Shown piece by piece: positions 8,960-22,069 of a stretch of 64,000 nucleotides of DNA. The stretch's first letter is position 1. Each line of letters begins with the position of its first letter. The translations under genes and the position numbers were made by a program. The stretch covers positions 558,001-622,000 of the forward strand of contig NZ_CP059205.1 in the NCBI RefSeq assembly GCF_014251995.1. The letters are read 5' to 3'. Source of the DNA: Blattabacterium cuenoti (GTDB lineage: Bacteria > Bacteroidota > Bacteroidia > Flavobacteriales > Blattabacteriaceae). Below the pieces are notes generated by a model. That model was given only the letters and a program-made list of their open reading frames with translations. It made no database searches and was not told the DNA's origin.

Positions 8960-10537
8960 ATGATGTCTTTGTCTCTAAAAAATTACGGAATATTTAATTC
9001 TTATAATAACTATCAATTAACTCCTTATGAATTACAAAACATAATTCTTGATAAAAAAATGGGAGTGGAAACTAAATCAGGAGTTATAGCAGTTAAAACT
9101 GGTCTTTTTACCGGAAGATCTCCTGAAGATAGATTTATTGTAAAAGATAGTATTACAGAAAAAAAAATATGGTGGAATGATAAATTTAATAAATCATTTG
9201 ATCCAAAAAAATTTGACTTTTTATATCAAAAAATAGTTAAATATTTATCCGATAAAACTTTATATATTAGAGATGGATACCTTTGTTCTGATAAACGTTA
9301 TCAATTAAATGTTCGTTCTATTAGTGAATATCCATGGTCTGATTTATTCATTCATAATCTTTTTTTTAGATTTTCTAAAAACATTAAAAGTATTTTTCCA
9401 GATTGGTTATTATTTTGTGCCCCAGGATTTCAATCTAATCCTTTAAACGACGGAACACGTAAGAAAAATTTTTCTATACTAAATTTTTCTAAAAAAATAA
9501 TTTTGATTGGAGGATCAGGATATCCAGGAGAAATAAAAAAATCTATTTTTTCTGTTTTAAATTTTATACTTCCAACATATAAAAATGTATTCCCCATGCA
9601 TTGCTCTGCGAATGTAGGAAAATACAAAAAAGATACAGCTCTTTTTTTTGGATTATCTGGAACTGGAAAAACAACTATATCTAATGATATAAATAGAAAT
9701 TTAATAGGAGACGATGAACATGGATGGACTTTTGACAACGTAATTTTCAATTTTGAGGGAGGATGTTACGCAAAAATATTTGATATTTCTAGTGAAAAAG
9801 AACCTATGATTTATCATTCCATAAAAAAAGGAGCAATGTTAGAAAATGTTATTATAAAAAAAGAAACACGAGAAGTAGATTTTTCAGACGATTCTATCAC
9901 TCAAAATATGAGAATTAGCTATCCTATTTATTTTGTGAAAAATATTGAAAAAAAATTATTTTCTTCTAATATAAAAAATATTTTTTTTCTAACATATGAT
10001 GCTTTTGGAATTTTACCTCCTGTAGCAAAATTAACTAAAAACCAGTCTTTTTATTATTTTTTATTAGGATATACTTCTAAAGTAGCTGGAACTGAAATAA
10101 ATATAAAGGAAAAACCAATAGCCACATTTTCTTCTTGTTTTGGTGCTCCATTCATGCCATTACATCCTATTCAATACACAAATATGCTAATGAATAAACT
10201 AAATAATACCAAAATAAACGTTTGGATGATTAATACAGGATTAACACCAGAAGGTGGTCGTATAAAATTAAATGATACCCGTAAAATTGTGAAAAATGCT
10301 TTAGATGGTTTTTTATCAAAAGTTCCTTATGAAATATATCCAATTTTCAATTTTAAAATACCAAAATTTTGTCCAGGAATATCTTCTAAAATACTAAATC
10401 CAATTAATTTATGGAAAAATAAAAAAACTTATAAAAAAAGAATAGAAACACTCGCAAAAAAATTTATTAACCACTTTAATATATATAGGAAATACACAAA
10501 AGAAAATATATTATCTGGAGGACCTATTTTAGGATGA
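8960..10537 (+). CDS. pckA: Phosphoenolpyruvate carboxykinase (ATP)
   Basis: Interconverts oxaloacetate plus ATP with phosphoenolpyruvate, CO2 and ADP. The 525-residue protein has the ATP-type signature: 'GRSPEDRF' (52-59), P-loop 'GLSGTGKTT' (231-239), 'GDDEHGW' and 'TYDAFGILPPVAKLT'. The start is a double ATG (8960 and 8963), either of which may be used. The stop is TGA. It stands alone between divergent acpP and convergent ribE. In a reduced symbiont it could serve gluconeogenesis from amino-acid carbon or run in reverse as an anaplerotic step; direction is inference. Confidence 0.96.
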   Translation: MMSLSLKNYGIFNSYNNYQLTPYELQNIILDKKMGVETKSGVIAVKTGLFTGRSPEDRFIVKDSITEKKIWWNDKFNKSFDPKKFDFLYQKIVKYLSDKTLYIRDGYLCSDKRYQLNVRSISEYPWSDLFIHNLFFRFSKNIKSIFPDWLLFCAPGFQSNPLNDGTRKKNFSILNFSKKIILIGGSGYPGEIKKSIFSVLNFILPTYKNVFPMHCSANVGKYKKDTALFFGLSGTGKTTISNDINRNLIGDDEHGWTFDNVIFNFEGGCYAKIFDISSEKEPMIYHSIKKGAMLENVIIKKETREVDFSDDSITQNMRISYPIYFVKNIEKKLFSSNIKNIFFLTYDAFGILPPVAKLTKNQSFYYFLLGYTSKVAGTEINIKEKPIATFSSCFGAPFMPLHPIQYTNMLMNKLNNTKINVWMINTGLTPEGGRIKLNDTRKIVKNALDGFLSKVPYEIYPIFNFKIPKFCPGISSKILNPINLWKNKKTYKKRIETLAKKFINHFNIYRKYTKENILSGGPILG

Positions 10538-10552
10538 AATATTTTTTTCATT

Positions 10553-11149
10553 TTAAAGATTATAATTTCTAATATATTTTTTTATATATTTTCCTAAAAT
10601 ATCACACTCTACATTTACAATATCTCCTATCTTTAGGAGATGAAAATTTGTTTTTTTATAAGTATAAGGAATAATAGAAACACATAACGTATGTTTTCTA
10701 TATGTAATAACAGTAAGACTTACTCCGTTAATAGCGATAGACCCTTTTTCTACTATCATAGTGCCGAATTTTTTTTCAAAAAACTTAAAAAAAAATAACC
10801 AACTTCCATTTTTATCTTCTATTTGAATAATTTTTGCAGTTGTATCTACATGCCCTTGCACTAAATGTCCATTTAATCGTTTGAACATCATTAATGCTCT
10901 TTCTAAATTTATTTCATCTTTAACCTTTAAAAAATTTAAATTAGTGCAGGATAAAGTTTCTTCAGAAACTATAACTGAATAAGTTTTTTGATTAACGTCA
11001 ATAACGGTCAAGCATATTCCGTTGTGACAGATGCTCTGATTTATTTCAATTTCATCCGAAAATGGATTAATGAAGGTAATAAAAAAATTTTTTTTATCAC
11101 GATTAAATTGATATACTTTTGTTGTACATTCTATAATTCCAGTAAACAT
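10553..11149 (-). CDS. ribE: Riboflavin synthase alpha chain
   Basis: Dismutates two 6,7-dimethyl-8-ribityllumazine molecules to riboflavin. The 198-residue protein starts with the invariant 'MFTGIIE'. It contains two lumazine-binding repeats, the second including 'LNGHLVQGHVDTTAKI' and 'GVSLTVI'. Both halves are present. It is convergent with pckA (15-bp gap) and divergent from pdxA (47-bp gap of TTAATTAA-rich DNA). With ribF at 14 kb it supports autonomous FMN/FAD supply. Confidence 0.95.
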   Translation of the reverse strand: MFTGIIECTTKVYQFNRDKKNFFITFINPFSDEIEINQSICHNGICLTVIDVNQKTYSVIVSEETLSCTNLNFLKVKDEINLERALMMFKRLNGHLVQGHVDTTAKIIQIEDKNGSWLFFFKFFEKKFGTMIVEKGSIAINGVSLTVITYRKHTLCVSIIPYTYKKTNFHLLKIGDIVNVECDILGKYIKKYIRNYNL

Positions 11150-11196
11150 AATTATAATTAATTAATAAATTGTCAAATTAATTAATTAATCATCAA

Positions 11197-12243
11197 ATGA
11201 TTTGTAAAAAAAAAAAAATTAGAGTAGGGATCACAACAGGTGATATTAACGGAATAGGAATAGAAATTTTTTTAAAAGTATGCCGTAAAAAAAGACTTTT
11301 AGATTTTTTTACACCAATCTTATTTGGATCTACTAAGCTATGTTACTATTACAAAAAAATTTTAAATATAGAAATAAACTATATACAAGAAGTAAAAAAT
11401 TTTAAGGAAATTATAGATCACAAAATTAACGTGTTTAATATATGGAAAGAGAATATTAAATTTGATTCTATAAACATTAATAATCCAGAATTAGGAAAAT
11501 ATCCTTTTTTATCTTTAAAAAATGCTGCTAAATCTTTGAAAGAAGGAAGAATAGATGTTCTTGTAACAGCTCCAGTAAATAAGAAATATATGAACTTTAA
11601 AGATTTTTCATTTTTTGGACATACCGAATATTTACAAAATATTTTAGATGGAGATTCTTTAATGATTATGATTCATGATATTTTAAAAGTAGCTTTAGTA
11701 ACTAATCATTTACCCCTAAAAAAAGTTACTTATGAATTGAACATAAAAAAAATAATAAAATCATTAAAAATTCTCCATAAGTCCCTTATTATTGATTTTT
11801 CCATAGAAAGACCTAAAATCGCAGTTTTAGGATGCAATCCTCATTCAAGTGACAATGGATTAATAGGAGATGAAGAAAAAGTAAAAATTAAACCTGCGAT
11901 TAATTATCTTTTTCAAAAAAAGGGTTGGTTAATTTTTGGCCCCTATTCTCCAGATAGTTTTTTTGGAAATCAAAAATACCGTGATTTTGATGCTGTTTTA
12001 GCTATGTATCATGATCAAGGATTGATTCCTTTTAAAACATTAACTTTTAACCGAGGAGTAAATTTTACAGCAGGACTTTCTCACATACGCACTTCTCCGG
12101 ATCATGGAGTCGCATATGACATAGCTAAGAAAGGTATTGCTAATGAAAATTCTTTTGAAGAAGCTATTTTTAGTGCTATAAAAATATTTAGAAATAGAAA
12201 AGAAAACATGAAAATTAATTCATCTAAAAAATTTATAATATAA
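11197..12243 (+). CDS. pdxA: 4-hydroxythreonine-4-phosphate dehydrogenase
   Basis: NAD-dependent oxidation in the DXP-dependent pyridoxal phosphate pathway. The 348-residue protein begins 'RVGITTGDINGIGIEI'. It keeps the three metal-binding histidines in 'FGHTEYLQ', 'MYHDQGLIPFK' and 'SPDHGVAYDIA', plus the 'VTAPVNK' substrate loop. The start is preceded by a lysine-coding A-rich run. Its end overlaps atpC on the opposite strand by 11 bp. Together with pdxH at 41 kb it suggests that the cell makes its own cofactor. Confidence 0.95.
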   Translation: MICKKKKIRVGITTGDINGIGIEIFLKVCRKKRLLDFFTPILFGSTKLCYYYKKILNIEINYIQEVKNFKEIIDHKINVFNIWKENIKFDSININNPELGKYPFLSLKNAAKSLKEGRIDVLVTAPVNKKYMNFKDFSFFGHTEYLQNILDGDSLMIMIHDILKVALVTNHLPLKKVTYELNIKKIIKSLKILHKSLIIDFSIERPKIAVLGCNPHSSDNGLIGDEEKVKIKPAINYLFQKKGWLIFGPYSPDSFFGNQKYRDFDAVLAMYHDQGLIPFKTLTFNRGVNFTAGLSHIRTSPDHGVAYDIAKKGIANENSFEEAIFSAIKIFRNRKENMKINSSKKFII

Positions 12244-12466
12244 CAATAATTGAATTATTTTTAATACGGAAAATTCCTCCTTTTATTTTCATTTTTTTTC
12301 TATTTCCATTTCCGAAAACTAATTTTATAATTCCATAACCTAATATAGATATAAAATGATCATGATTTTCTAATACCTGAAAATATCCATATACTCCAGG
12401 AGCTATAATAGAAATTATATCACCTTGATATAATATTTTACTATAATTAATAACTTTTATTTCCAT
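12233..12466 (-). CDS. atpC: F-type ATP synthase epsilon subunit, short form
   Basis: Central-stalk subunit of F1. Only 77 residues, which corresponds to the N-terminal beta-sandwich ('YQGDIISIIAPGVYGYFQVLENHDHFIS'); the C-terminal helical hairpin of longer epsilons (about 135 residues) is absent. Short epsilons of this kind are common in Bacteroidetes, so this is probably ancestral rather than decay. It lies 30 bp after atpD; the remaining atp genes are not in the window, a split also usual in Bacteroidetes. Its end overlaps pdxA by 11 bp. Confidence 0.85.
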   Translation of the reverse strand: MEIKVINYSKILYQGDIISIIAPGVYGYFQVLENHDHFISILGYGIIKLVFGNGNRKKMKIKGGIFRIKNNSIIVIL

Positions 12467-12496
12467 AATTTAATTAATGATTTACTATATTTATTA

Positions 12497-14994
<2,498 letters not shown>

Positions 14995-15011
<17 letters not shown>

Positions 15012-17658
15012 TCAAATAATTCAAAATTTTTTATTGTCGAAAAAAAAAAATTTAGAAAGAAAATACATTATAATATCAAATGAACATACGATTATAAAAT
15101 ATATACAACTTATATATAAGTCAAATTTTAGTAAAAAATCCGAATTTTTTACAATAGAAAAATTTTTAGAAAAGGTTTCTGGATTACGGATTTTAGATAA
15201 TCATTCTGTTCTTCTATACTTATTCTTTCTACTGAAAGAAGATGATTTTTCTCAAAATAATTTTGATAATTTTTTTCATTGGGGACCAATGATATTAAAT
15301 GATTTCCAAAATATAGATATCAATATGATTGATGTAGAACATTTTTTTTCTTCTACTATTTCTAAAGAAAAAATAAATAAATGGGATTTTAATGTTCCTA
15401 AAAAAGAAAAAAAATTTTTTTGGGAAAAAATTCGTGAATATTATTATGTTTTGCAATCTCAATTATTAAAAATAGGAACCCTTTATCAGGGAATGTTTTT
15501 TAAAATAACCCTTTCTTATTTGGATATTTTTTTATCGAAAAATCCAAAAACAAAAATTATATATATAAATAGTATTATATCCAATCAATGTGAAAAAATA
15601 TTTATTCAAAAAATTATTCAATATAATCATGGAATTGTTTATAATTTGTATGAAGAAAATACCTTCGAATCTAAAATTCAAGATTTTACTAGAATTTATA
15701 AAAAATATAAAAAATCAAAAAATTTAAAAATAATTGAAGTTTCTAAAGAAGTAGAACAAATTAAAGCTGTAGAAACTATAATAAAACAGTTAATTAAAAA
15801 AAAACTTTTCAATATATTAATAATACCAGGAGATGACTCTTTATTAATTCCTTTATTGCATTCTATAAAGAGAACAGGAATAAATTATTCCATTAAAATA
15901 AACTATCCATTAAAAAATATTCCAATTTATTATACTTTTTATTATATATTCCAATTCTTGTTAAGGAAAAATAAATTTAGGAAAATTTATAAAAAAGATG
16001 TTATAAAAGTATTATCTAACGGTTACATTCAAAACTTTTTTCTAAAAAAAAATTCTTTACTAAAAAAATTAATTATTGAAAACAATTCAGATTCAATCTC
16101 TGAAAAAACCATTAAAAAATATTTAATAAAAAACGATTTAGGAATCATTTTTCAAATTCCAATTAATAATACAAAAATTATTTTTACAACTATTATTAGT
16201 TTTATTAGAAAATTAAAAATTTTACTTTTAAAAAAAGTAACACAACATTTACTAGAATTAGAATTTCTTTCTAATCTAGAAATTTATATGCAGAAATTAA
16301 AAATAATAATTAGAAAGAAGAAAAATTTGAGATTTGAAATTGATAATATATTTAACATGTATGAAGAATTTGTTAGTACAAAAACTATTCAATACACAAC
16401 AACACATCATAACAAAAAAGGGTTATATATAACAGGTTTCTCTAATTTTTTTTTAAAAGATTTTGATTCTGTAATTATTACTTCTTTTAATGAAGGAATA
16501 ATTCCTCCAAAAAATCATTCTCTCGTTTCTTCTGATTCTTTTGACTTTTTTCAAAGAATGAAAATGAAAAATTTAAATAATAATATTTACTTTTCTCATT
16601 TTATAAGAATTTTTAAGTCTTCTTTAGAAACATATTTAATATATAAAAATCAACCGGATGAAATTAATTCCGGAGAAAAAAGTCGTTTTATCCATCAGAT
16701 AGAAATGAATTATAAAATATCAAAAGAAAAAATAAATAATTTCCTCATTCCTGAACCTATAAGTATTATAACATCACCTATTATAATTGAAAAAACAGAA
16801 TCGATCATTCATTGTTTACATAAATTAATTTCTAAAGGATTGTCTCCTTCTTCTATTAACTTATATAATTACAATCCTCTCTTATTTTATTATAAAAAAA
16901 TACTCGGAATAGAAAATTTAGAAGAATCATATTCTATTAGAAAAAAAGTAGGAAAAATAATTCATCAAATATTAAAAATATTATATAATCCTATAAAAAA
17001 AAGTTTTTTAACTATTCATCATATCCGTAAAATGAAACGAATTTATGAATCACTTGTGAAAAAAATTTTATTAAAAAAAGAAGAATTTATAGAAGGAAAA
17101 AATATTCTATATTATTCTATAATAAAAACTTATATAGAAAATTTTATTTCATGGGATGAAAAATGTATAAAAGATGGACACAAAATTTTTGTTCAAGAAA
17201 TAGAACTTCAAATTTCCTCAATATTAAATATTGAAGGAAAAAAAGTTAATCTACACGGTATTATCGATAGAATTGATGAATATGACGGAATTAATCGAAT
17301 TCTAGATTATAAAATTGGATTTTTAAAAGTTAAAAAAATGAATATTTCTTTAAAAAAGATTAAAAAAATCTTTCAAGATCCAAATTATTCAAATATAATG
17401 CAATTACTTATTTATATTTATTTATGGTATAAATCATCTTTCTTTAGAAGAAGAAAAACAACATCCACTACAACAACAATAGGAATTATATCTCCTGAAA
17501 AAGAGGGAAATATATTACAAATGCCTATCAACTTTTTTCATCAAAAAAAAATAGAGATTACTTACGAAGATTATGAAAAATACTTTTTACCATATCTTAT
17601 TAAAAGAATAAAAGAAATTCTAGATCCAGAAATACCAATTGTAGAAAAAATTTATTGA
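14995..17658 (+). CDS. AddB-like PD-(D/E)XK nuclease / inactive helicase subunit
   Basis: Probable AddB/RecB-family subunit of a recombination exonuclease that processes double-strand breaks. The 887-residue protein has a long helicase-like N-terminal part without an obvious Walker A loop. The C-terminal nuclease domain shows 'HGIIDRIDEYDG', 'RILDYKIG' and 'NIMQLLIYIYLWY', the RecB-type D...DYK...QLxxY pattern. At the place where AddB has an iron-sulfur cysteine followed by Pro-Phe, this protein reads 'YNYNPLLFYYKKILGI', so the Fe-S cluster is probably absent. The start is GTG, inside the end of ribF; no ATG precedes residue 90. The AddA partner is not in the window. Confidence 0.78.
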
Positions 17659-18713
17659 TTTTGAATATACTGAGATATATATGATCCAACTTCTTCAGTT
17701 GTTGAAGATGAATGAGAATCTATAATATCCGGTGTACAAATTTTATTTTCTATAGATTTTTTAACAGCTTCTTCTAAAAGATTTTTTTCTTTATACATTT
17801 CAAAATATCCCAACATCATAGATGCAGAAAGAATACATCCTAAAGGGTTTGCTATATTTTTTCCTTTTGCTTGAGGATAAGATCCATGAACAGGTTCAAA
17901 CATAGATCTTTTATTTTCTCCTATAGAAGCCGAAGGTAATAACCCTAAAGAACTTGTAATTACACTTGCTTCATCGGAAAGAATATCTCCAAACATATTA
18001 TCTGTCAATACAATATCAAATTTTTTAGGATTCATAATTATTTGCATAGCTGCATTGTCTATATATAAAAAGTCAAGGTCTATATCTGGATAATCTACCC
18101 CCATTTTTTTAATTACTTCTCTCCATAATTTTGATGTTTCTAGAACATTTGCTTTATCTACTACTGTAACTTTTTTTTTTCTAGAAAGAGCTGCTTCAAA
18201 TGCCATTTTTCCAATTCTTTCAATTTCTTTTTTGGAATAAATACAATGATCATACGCTTTTTCTCCGTTTTCAGAACGACCTTTTTTTCCAAAATAAATT
18301 CCTCCTGTTAATTCACGATATATTATAAAATCAACCCCATTCAATATTTCTTTCTTGATAGGTGATTTATTTATTTTTGAATAAACTATTATTGGACGAA
18401 TATTACAATATAAATTCATTTTTTTTCTTAATTCTAATAATCCATCTTCAGGTCTCATACCAATTGGATTGTTATCATGTTTTGGATCTCCTACACAACC
18501 AAATAAAATAGCATCTGAATTTAAGCAACTATTTATAGTTTCTTCCGGCATTGGATTTCCAAATTTTTCTATAGCCATAGATCCAGCTATAGCTTTTTTA
18601 TAATGAAAATCATGATCATATTTATTGGTTATAGTTCTGAGTATTTTTATTGTTTGTTTCATAATTTCAGGTCCTATTCCATCACCTTCTATTATAGAAA
18701 TATTTTTTTTCAT
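17652..18713 (-). CDS. leuB: 3-isopropylmalate dehydrogenase
   Basis: Oxidative decarboxylation of 3-isopropylmalate in leucine synthesis. The 353-residue protein has 'GDGIGPEIMKQ' at the start, 'RELTGGIYFG' in the substrate loop, 'DNMFGDILSDEASV' with the metal-binding aspartates, and 'EPVHGSYPQAKGKNIANP' for NAD binding. Length is normal. It is the last gene of leuA-C-D-B and its end overlaps the AddB-like gene by 7 bp on the other strand. Confidence 0.96.
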   Translation of the reverse strand: MKKNISIIEGDGIGPEIMKQTIKILRTITNKYDHDFHYKKAIAGSMAIEKFGNPMPEETINSCLNSDAILFGCVGDPKHDNNPIGMRPEDGLLELRKKMNLYCNIRPIIVYSKINKSPIKKEILNGVDFIIYRELTGGIYFGKKGRSENGEKAYDHCIYSKKEIERIGKMAFEAALSRKKKVTVVDKANVLETSKLWREVIKKMGVDYPDIDLDFLYIDNAAMQIIMNPKKFDIVLTDNMFGDILSDEASVITSSLGLLPSASIGENKRSMFEPVHGSYPQAKGKNIANPLGCILSASMMLGYFEMYKEKNLLEEAVKKSIENKICTPDIIDSHSSSTTEEVGSYISQYIQNQ

Positions 18714-18727
18714 AAAATTTTATCAAA

Positions 18728-19330
18728 TTAAAAGAAAAAATTTTTTTTACTTTTTTCAAAATTTTCTATCTCTTTTTTTAAAGAAACTAAAAAATCAATA
18801 TCATCATAACCGTTTAAAAAACAGTTTTTTTTGTATGGATGTATATAAAATTTATAAGAAAATCCTGTTTTCATTATTGAAACCTTTTGATTAATTAAAT
18901 CAACTTTTATTTTAGTATTTGGTTTTTTATAAACTATATCAAATAATTTTTTTAAAAAAATTTCATCTACTTCTATAACTAGTAATCCATTATTTAATGC
19001 ATTTTCTTTAAAAATATCAGCAAAAAAACTGGATATTATAACTCTAAATCCATAATCATAAATAGCCCATGCAGCATGTTCACGACTAGAACCACAACCG
19101 AAATTTCTTTTTGACAAGAGAATTTTTCTGTCATAATGAGAAAAACTATTTAATGGAAAATTTTTGTTTAAAGACCCATCTTTTTTATATCTCCAATCTA
19201 TAAAAAGATTTTTTCCACATTTTTCACGTTGAATTTCTTTTAAAAAACGAGCTGGAATAATTTGATCAGTATCTATATCTTCTATTGGAATTGGAACAGT
19301 TTTACTAATTAATGTTGTAAATTTTTTCAT
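18728..19330 (-). CDS. leuD: 3-isopropylmalate dehydratase small subunit
   Basis: Swivelling small subunit of isopropylmalate isomerase. The 200-residue protein has '[19 protein letters not shown]' near the start and the substrate-binding loop '[19 protein letters not shown]'. Its start lies 26 bp inside the end of leuC, so the two subunits are translationally coupled. It is followed by leuB after 14 bp. Confidence 0.96.
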   Translation of the reverse strand: MKKFTTLISKTVPIPIEDIDTDQIIPARFLKEIQREKCGKNLFIDWRYKKDGSLNKNFPLNSFSHYDRKILLSKRNFGCGSSREHAAWAIYDYGFRVIISSFFADIFKENALNNGLLVIEVDEIFLKKLFDIVYKKPNTKIKVDLINQKVSIMKTGFSYKFYIHPYKKNCFLNGYDDIDFLVSLKKEIENFEKSKKNFFF

Positions 19331-20705
19331 TAATAATATATTTATTCACATCTACAATTTTTCCTTTAATAGCTATGATAGCAGCTGTTAATGGACTTAC
19401 TAATAACGTTTTCACTCCTGGTCCTTGTCTCCCTTCAAAATTTCTATTAGATGTAGAAATACAATATTCCTCTGAAGGAATTTTATCTTCATTCATCCCC
19501 AAACAAGCAGAACATCCAGGTTGACGGAAATCAAACCCACAACTTTTAAAAATTTTATCTAAACCCTCTTTTTTTGCTTGTTCAATTACTTGATTAGACC
19601 CAGGAACTATCATAACATAAACGTTACTAGCTTTTTTTTTACCCTTTGTCACAGAAGCTACAATCCTTAAATCCTCTATTCTAGAATTAGTACAACTTCC
19701 TATGAAAATATAATTTATTTTTTTTCCTATCAAAGATTCTCCCGGATAAAATCCCATATATTTTAAAGATTTTTTATCTGCATTTTGTTTTGGAATAGAT
19801 TCAGAAATTTTTATTGCCATTCCGGGATTTGTTCCGTAAGTGATCATAGGTTCAATTTTATTAACATTAAATACATATTCTTTATCAAAAACAAACTCCT
19901 TATCTGTAATTAGCGATTTATAATGATTCATCATTTTATTTCCTAATTTTTTCAAGCCGTAATTTTTACATTTTTTAATGTAATCTAAAGTAATTTCATC
20001 TGGAGCAATTAATCCACCTTTTGCTCCCATTTCTATACTCATATTACAAATAGTCATCCTTCCTTCCATGCTCATTTTTCTGATAACGGACCCTGAATAT
20101 TCTATAAAATGTCCAATTCCTGAGTCTACACCCAATTTTGAAATAATATACAAGATTATATCTTTTGGCGTGACGCCTACCCTTAAATTTCCATCTAATT
20201 GAATTCTCATTTGTTTGGGTTTTGACAATAATAAACATTGACTTGCCATAACCATTGTTACTTGACTAGTTCCTATTCCAAAAGCAATAGTACCAAAAGC
20301 ACCATGAGTAGAAGTATGACTATCTCCGCAAACTATTGTCATCCCAGGTAAGGTATAACCTAGTTCAGGACCAATAACATGAACTATTCCATTATTTTTA
20401 TTACCTAACTGATATAATTTTATTCCAAAATTACGACAATTATCTGTTAAAAAATTTATTTGTTTCCTAGATAAAGGATTTGAAACAGGTAAATTTTGAT
20501 TTTTTGTAGGAACATTATGATCTGCAGTTGCTATAATTTTTTCGGGTCTAAAAATAGAAAAATTTCTTTTTTTTAACTCTATAAAAGCTTGAGGGCTAGT
20601 TACTTCATGTATATAATGCCTATCGATATAGATAACATCTATTCCATTTTCTAATTTCTTAACTATATGACAATCCCAAATTTTATCAAACAATGATTTT
20701 GACAT
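19305..20705 (-). CDS. leuC: 3-isopropylmalate dehydratase large subunit
   Basis: Iron-sulfur subunit that isomerises 2- to 3-isopropylmalate. All three [4Fe-4S] cysteines are present: '[11 protein letters not shown]' and '[12 protein letters not shown]'. The conserved '[14 protein letters not shown]' is also intact. ATG at 20705 gives the family-typical '[11 protein letters not shown]' (466 residues). A GTG at 20711 in the same frame overlaps the leuA stop as GTGA and would add two residues; I prefer ATG. Coupled to leuA upstream and leuD downstream. Confidence 0.96.
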   Translation of the reverse strand: MSKSLFDKIWDCHIVKKLENGIDVIYIDRHYIHEVTSPQAFIELKKRNFSIFRPEKIIATADHNVPTKNQNLPVSNPLSRKQINFLTDNCRNFGIKLYQLGNKNNGIVHVIGPELGYTLPGMTIVCGDSHTSTHGAFGTIAFGIGTSQVTMVMASQCLLLSKPKQMRIQLDGNLRVGVTPKDIILYIISKLGVDSGIGHFIEYSGSVIRKMSMEGRMTICNMSIEMGAKGGLIAPDEITLDYIKKCKNYGLKKLGNKMMNHYKSLITDKEFVFDKEYVFNVNKIEPMITYGTNPGMAIKISESIPKQNADKKSLKYMGFYPGESLIGKKINYIFIGSCTNSRIEDLRIVASVTKGKKKASNVYVMIVPGSNQVIEQAKKEGLDKIFKSCGFDFRQPGCSACLGMNEDKIPSEEYCISTSNRNFEGRQGPGVKTLLVSPLTAAIIAIKGKIVDVNKYIINEKIYNIN

Positions 20706-20707
20706 TT

Positions 20708-21925
20708 TCACATTACATTTATTTTTTTATGATTACAATTACGACGATCAGAAATGTATAACATTTTATTATTCAAATTAGCCTTTTCTAAAATTATTTT
20801 TAATTCTTTATCAGTTATTTCTTTTTTCTTATCTGCATGTTTTAAAAAAATAGAATAGACTAAATTCAAAGAATTTTTATTCAAAAAAAATCCTAATTTT
20901 TTATAACGATAATTTAAGGCTGCTCTTCCACTTCTAGCTGTCAAAATAATTGAAGAATTATTTATCCCAATATCTTCTGGATTAATACTTTCATAGGTTT
21001 CTCTTTTTTTTATAACTCCATCTTGATGAATTCCTGAAGAATGAGAAAAAGCATTGACTCCTACAATGGCTTTATTAGCTTGTATGTTCATTCCTGTACA
21101 TTCAGATACTAAACGGCTTGTAGAAGAAATAAGTTTTGTATTTATATTGGTAAACATATTCAAATGAGAATTTTGCTTAATAATCATAACTATTTCTTCT
21201 AAAGAAGTATTTCCAGCTCTTTCCCCTATTCCATTAATAGTACATTCCACTTGTTGTGCTCCATTCATAATTCCAAACAAAGAATTAGCTGTAGCTAATC
21301 CTAAATCATTATGACAATGAGTGGATAACGTAACTTTATGAATTCCTTTAACATTTTCTTTTAAAAATCGTATTTTTTCCCCATATTCTTCTGGAAGACA
21401 ATATCCAGTAGTATCAGGGATATTAATAACTGTAGCTCCATATTTTATAACACTTTCACAAACTTTTGCTAAAAAACAATTTTCTGTGCGTCCTGCATCT
21501 TCTGCATAAAATTCAACATCTTCTACAAATTTTTTTGCATATTTCACTGAAAGAATTGCTCTTTCTATAATTTTTTCTTTTGTGCTATTGAATTTATAAA
21601 GTATATGATAATTAGAGGTTCCTATCCCTGTATGAATTCTAGGATTATTAGCATATTTTAACGCTTCTCCAGCTATTTTAATATCTTTTTCTACTGCTCG
21701 TGATAATGCACAAACTACCGTTTTTGAAACAGATTTACATATTTCTTGAACAGATTGATAATCACCTGGACTAGAAATAGGAAATCCAGCTTCAATGACG
21801 TCTACTCCCAAATCCTCTAGTTTTTTAGCTATTATTACTTTTTCTTTTGTATTTAATTTACATCCTGGAACCTGCTCTCCATCTCGTAATGTTGTATCAA
21901 AAATTTGTACTCTTTTATTTTCCAT
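20708..21925 (-). CDS. leuA: 2-isopropylmalate synthase, short form without the regulatory domain
   Basis: Condenses acetyl-CoA with 2-oxoisovalerate, the committed step to leucine. The 405-residue protein has the catalytic TIM barrel ('[14 protein letters not shown]', '[14 protein letters not shown]', '[13 protein letters not shown]') and the linker region ('[15 protein letters not shown]', '[10 protein letters not shown]'). It stops where the C-terminal leucine-binding domain of longer enzymes (about 510-520 residues) would begin. Feedback control by leucine is therefore probably lacking. First gene of leuA-C-D-B. Divergent from the gene at 22070, with an AT-rich gap of about 145 bp. Confidence 0.94.
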   Translation of the reverse strand: MENKRVQIFDTTLRDGEQVPGCKLNTKEKVIIAKKLEDLGVDVIEAGFPISSPGDYQSVQEICKSVSKTVVCALSRAVEKDIKIAGEALKYANNPRIHTGIGTSNYHILYKFNSTKEKIIERAILSVKYAKKFVEDVEFYAEDAGRTENCFLAKVCESVIKYGATVINIPDTTGYCLPEEYGEKIRFLKENVKGIHKVTLSTHCHNDLGLATANSLFGIMNGAQQVECTINGIGERAGNTSLEEIVMIIKQNSHLNMFTNINTKLISSTSRLVSECTGMNIQANKAIVGVNAFSHSSGIHQDGVIKKRETYESINPEDIGINNSSIILTARSGRAALNYRYKKLGFFLNKNSLNLVYSIFLKHADKKKEITDKELKIILEKANLNNKMLYISDRRNCNHKKINVM

Positions 21926-22069
21926 ATCATATCATTGGATTATTAATGTCAAAACTATTTTTTCTAATAAAAAAAAAGAAATAAAATATATTAACATTTA
22001 CAATATCTAATTATCAAAATTATATGATATTTTTCTGTGTATCATACTAAACGTAAATATTTAATTACA

